Below, piece after piece: positions 52,467-54,813 of a stretch of DNA of 54,813 nucleotides (its first letter is position 1; each line of letters opens with the position of its first letter). The notes under the pieces were generated by a model. It made no database searches. It saw only the letters and a program-made list of their open reading frames with translations, and was not told the DNA's origin. The stretch comes from an uncultured Lachnospiraceae bacterium (GTDB taxonomy: Bacteria > Bacillota > Clostridia > Lachnospirales > Lachnospiraceae): NCBI GenBank assembly GCA_910585075.1, contig CAJUED010000019.1, forward strand, positions 7,456 through 62,268, read 5' to 3'. Both the position numbers and the translations under genes were made by a program.

Positions 52467-52601
52467 ATAACAGTTCAGACAGGTCTGCGCATTTGCTGCG
52501 CTGACCGTACCAAAGAGCAGCACCCCGAAGTATCCGGCCCATCGCGAAGCGATTCAGGATGGCCGGATATACGTAACCGTGAAGCAAGGCCGAACTGCTA
52601 C
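52467..52601. repeat. MITE-like repeat copy, 135 bp
   Basis: ATAACAGTTCAG and CCGAACTGCTAC ends (decayed terminal repeat). TATCCGGCCCATC/GGATGGCCGGATA hairpin inside. Parallel to the 22328 copy over its whole length. A long open frame across it is not a gene. Confidence 0.85.
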
Positions 52602-52656
52602 GGACATTCTGCAAATGGCAACGGACCAACTGCCACTTTTTTGCACGGAAAATGAA

Positions 52657-53020
52657 AGCGGGCATCAATTCTTTTGAGAATCAACACCCGCCTCTAAACT
52701 ATGCTATCCAATGGCCTTTACCTCCTTTACTTTTTAGATAAATACCAATATTCAGTTTTACTTTTTTCTCTTTCGTATTTTTACTTTTTTTCTTTTGTAC
52801 AAATGTACTGTAACGTTTATTTCTTTCTTCATTTGTAATTCGTTACTTTGTCTTCTGTTCGAAATACGAAATTGAAATTCGCTTTCTTTGGTACTTAACT
52901 CTTTTGTACTTTAAAAGCTTACTTTTCACATTTTGTTATCTGAGAATCAGATAACGAATCTTATGTTTTTGGCGGTCCGTACCTCCTTTGCTTAAGATTT
53001 ATCTATGTGAATTTGTTTTA
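52657..53020 (-). ncRNA. gene-less transcript with two strong ribosome-site motifs, candidate ncRNA or small-peptide leader
   Basis: A consensus promoter (see next entry) starts a transcript ending at the stem GGCGGGTGTTGATTCT/AGAATTGATGCCCGC (plus 52658-52694), followed by TTTCATTTT. About 360 nt. It holds AAAGGAGGT at 52981-52989 and AAAGGAGG at 52721-52728, a GTTATCTG/CAGATAAC hairpin, and two small basic frames of 28 codons (GTG 52929 to 52843) and 24 codons (ATG 52832 to 52758), neither with a good ribosome site. After the second motif only TTG plus four codons follow. Confidence 0.4.
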
Positions 53021-53027
53021 TGAGTTT

Positions 53028-53055
53028 ATTATAGCACGTAATATTTATTTGTCAA
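53028..53055 (-). promoter_or_regulatory. promoter of the 52.7-53.0 kb transcript
   Basis: Minus-strand TTGACA (plus 53050-53055), 16-bp spacer, TATAAT (plus 53028-53033). Confidence 0.8.
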
Positions 53056-53290
53056 CACATTTTTTCAAATTTTTATTTGTTTTTTTATTTTTCTTCTTTT
53101 AATGCTATTTTATCTGATTTATTTACATATTTTGCCAAATATTCTCATTTTTCTCCTTTTTCCCAAACCGATAAACGTCCCTCTCGAGTTCCTTTACCCT
53201 CATCGTACGGAAAAGTGTTTCCTGGCCAGCCGCCCAAAGTACCTGCCAGCCCCACCGCCATACTTCACGAGCAAGCCTATCAACAAGTAT

Positions 53291-53429
53291 GCTTATCAGC
53301 AAACTCCGTCACGCTTCGCAAATAGGCTATCCGAAAATTCCGCCAAGTTTCGCAAATAAGCTTATCAACAAATTCCATCTTGCTTTACAAGCAGGCTCAT
53401 CCGAAAACTCCTCTGTGCTTCGCGAGCAG
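53291..53429. repeat. 35-bp degenerate tandem repeats, four units
   Basis: Units at 53291, 53326, 53360 and 53395 (35, 34, 35, 35 bp), each starting GCTTATC or GCTCATC and ending in a small hairpin such as GCTTCGCGAGC. An older partial unit lies before 53291. It is downstream of glyA; 53056-53290 between it and the promoter has no gene. Confidence 0.75.
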
Positions 53430-53442
53430 GCTTATTAAAAAC

Positions 53443-53474
53443 ACAGCCGATTCCAGATAATTGGAACCGGCTGT
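53443..53474 (-). terminator. terminator of glyA
   Basis: ACAGCCG-a-TTCCA / TGGAA-c-CGGCTGT; on the minus strand followed by GTTTTTAAT. Nearly symmetrical, so it may also work from the other side. Confidence 0.85.
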
Positions 53475-53515
53475 ATTTCCCACCTGATAAATGCGGCTGG
53501 CTTTGAGCCCGCCTT

Positions 53516-54754
53516 TTAGTTTAAAGGATATTTATCCGTCAGCTCCCGGACAATTGCCCTTGCCTCAGGAATCTTTTCCTCGCCGCCTTTTACAATCATG
53601 GCGATTGCTTCCGCGATCTTATCCATATCCTCCGTATTCATACCGCGGGAGGTAACGGCCGGTGTGCCGAGACGGATACCGCTGGTTACAAAGGGAGACT
53701 TAGGGTCATTGGGAATCGTGTTTTTGTTAGCTGTAATATGGGCCTCGTCAAGCATCTTCTCAACCGCTTTTCCCGTAAGGCCATAGGTGGTAAGATCCAT
53801 CAGCATCAGATGGTTATCCGTTCCACCGGAAACAATCTTGATTCCTCTGCTCATCAAACCGCTACAGAGAGCCTGGGCGTTGTCGATAATATTTTTCTGA
53901 TAAGTCTTAAACTCGTCCGTAAGGGCCTCCTTGAAGCAGACAGCCTTGGCCGCAATCACGTGCATCAGAGGGCCGCCCTGAATGCCCGGGAAAATCGCCT
54001 TATTAAAATTATACTTGTCCGCCGCTTCCTGATTTGCAAGAATCAGGCCGCCTCTAGGCCCTCTTAGGGTTTTATGGGTTGTTGTGGTTACAACATCCGC
54101 ATAAGGAATCGGGCTGGGATGAAGGCCTGCTGCCACAAGGCCTGCGATATGGGCCATATCAACCATCAATACTGCCCCTACGGCGTCAGCTGTTTCTCTG
54201 AATTTCTTAAAATCAATGGTGCGCGCGTAAGCGGAAGCCCCCGCAATGATCATTTTAGGCTTACACTCCAGTGCAATCTCCATCAGCTTGTCATAATCAA
54301 TAAATCCGTCGTCATTTACACCATAAGGCACAATATTAAAATATTTACCGGAAATATTTACCGGGCTCCCATGGGTCAAATGTCCGCCATGATCCAGGTT
54401 CATTCCCATGATGGTATCCCCTGGGTTACAGATTGCAAACTGCACTGCCAGATTGGCCTGAGCCCCTGAATGAGGCTGCACATTGGCATAATCACAGCCA
54501 AAAAGCTCTTTCGCTCTTTCAATTGCAAGATTTTCCACCTCATCAACACACTGACAGCCGCCATAGTAGCGCTTGCCCGGATACCCTTCCGCATACTTAT
54601 TCGTAAGCGGGCTTCCCATTGCCGCCATTACCGCTTTGCTCACCCAGTTTTCAGATGCAATCAGCTCAATATGGCTGTTCTGGCGCTCCTGCTCGTCCAC
54701 AATAGCCTGGGCGATTTCCGGATCAACTTTTTTTACTTCATCAAGTGAATACAT
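53516..54754 (-). CDS. glyA: serine hydroxymethyltransferase
   Basis: PLP enzyme converting serine and tetrahydrofolate to glycine and methylene-tetrahydrofolate. 412 residues: HIELIASENWVSKAV, TNKYAEGYPGKRYYGG, PHSGAQANLAVQFA, and VTTTTHKTLRGPRGG with the PLP Lys near residue 226. Cytoplasmic. ATG 54752-54754 with AGAGGA. Complete and typical. Confidence 0.97.
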   Translation of the reverse strand: MYSLDEVKKVDPEIAQAIVDEQERQNSHIELIASENWVSKAVMAAMGSPLTNKYAEGYPGKRYYGGCQCVDEVENLAIERAKELFGCDYANVQPHSGAQANLAVQFAICNPGDTIMGMNLDHGGHLTHGSPVNISGKYFNIVPYGVNDDGFIDYDKLMEIALECKPKMIIAGASAYARTIDFKKFRETADAVGAVLMVDMAHIAGLVAAGLHPSPIPYADVVTTTTHKTLRGPRGGLILANQEAADKYNFNKAIFPGIQGGPLMHVIAAKAVCFKEALTDEFKTYQKNIIDNAQALCSGLMSRGIKIVSGGTDNHLMLMDLTTYGLTGKAVEKMLDEAHITANKNTIPNDPKSPFVTSGIRLGTPAVTSRGMNTEDMDKIAEAIAMIVKGGEEKIPEARAIVRELTDKYPLN

Positions 54755-54813
54755 AATTTTTCCTCTCTATACTTTCTTATATATTTTGCACAAAAAAGCC
54801 TTTATTTCAGCCA

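Noticed and set aside
52465..52668. 67-codon minus-strand open frame
   Set aside because: It lies across the MITE-like repeat and its flank; the sibling repeat copy at 22328 does not keep the frame, and there is no ribosome site.
52981..53020. T-box or known riboswitch in the gene-less transcript
   Set aside because: No T-box sequence (TGGNACCGCG-like), no known aptamer core, and no downstream biosynthetic or synthetase gene.

Overview
The window looks like a chromosomal segment of a gut Lachnospiraceae-type Firmicute (Clostridium cluster XIVa, Blautia/Clostridium-like). The signs are AGGAGG-type ribosome sites, a Bacillus-like elongator tRNA-Met, many two-TM/CZB-type receptors and hybrid kinases, host-glycan enzymes (GH38, GH125, rhamnulokinase), and CmpB-type and DUF6809-like small Firmicute proteins. 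Genus is inference. No rRNA, CRISPR array or intact insertion sequence was seen.

Layout. 1-1.4 kb: 5' part of a glycerophosphodiesterase, a tRNA-Val/tRNA-Met unit with promoter and terminator, and a RelE-like toxin-antitoxin pair. 1.4-5.7 kb: divergent LysR regulator and MATE exporter, then rhamnulokinase with a long hairpin-rich leader. 5.7-11.8 kb: a mannoside unit (GH38, GH125) under a GntR/LacI-type repressor with matching operators. 11.8-12.6 kb: MNT-HEPN toxin-antitoxin pair. 12.6-20 kb: minus-strand run of glutamine amidotransferase-like hydrolase, LRR protein, MoxR ATPase, VWA/DUF2201 protein, dCTP deaminase, MraY-like transferase and RNase H. 20-25.6 kb: CZB chemoreceptor, a small accessory island (XRE regulator, PBECR-type nuclease, HNH fragment, a pseudoknot-like RNA element), tRNA-Leu and an exported transglutaminase. 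25.7-31.8 kb: a phosphorelay (hybrid kinase, HPt protein, two receiver/HD-GYP-type outputs, one frameshifted). 31.8-43.9 kb: membrane glycosyltransferase-like and YfhO-like proteins, CmpB protein, two G3E metal GTPases, ArsC/Spx-like protein, and an envelope operon with a polysaccharide deacetylase. 43.9-54.8 kb: MATE exporter, exported Asn/Ala-rich protein, ArsR-type regulator with MFS exporter, a decayed tRNA-Gly island with a PIN toxin pair and integrase remnant, a GH3 hexosaminidase, a gene-less transcription unit and glyA.

The most unusual content is intergenic. At least five genes of unrelated function (rhaB, GH38, GH125, transglutaminase, HD-GYP regulator) share a 5' leader design: a conserved TTTGTGYCGG block opens a stem whose second arm ends directly before a conserved AATGRGG-type ribosome site and the start codon. 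The closing arms change sequence between copies but stay complementary, and the enclosed part holds interchangeable small palindromes. Related 3' modules precede the MoxR, VWA and CmpB genes, one of them tandemly duplicated and one linked to a 19-bp tandem array. A second, MITE-like repeat family with GTAACAGTTCAG ends is present at 20.3, 22.3, 50.1 and 52.5 kb. Other regulatory curiosities are four 11-bp phased direct repeats before the envelope operon, 10-bp tandem repeats before a His-rich G3E GTPase, a C11 tract in the kinase leader, and a 19-bp perfect inverted repeat before the chemoreceptor gene.
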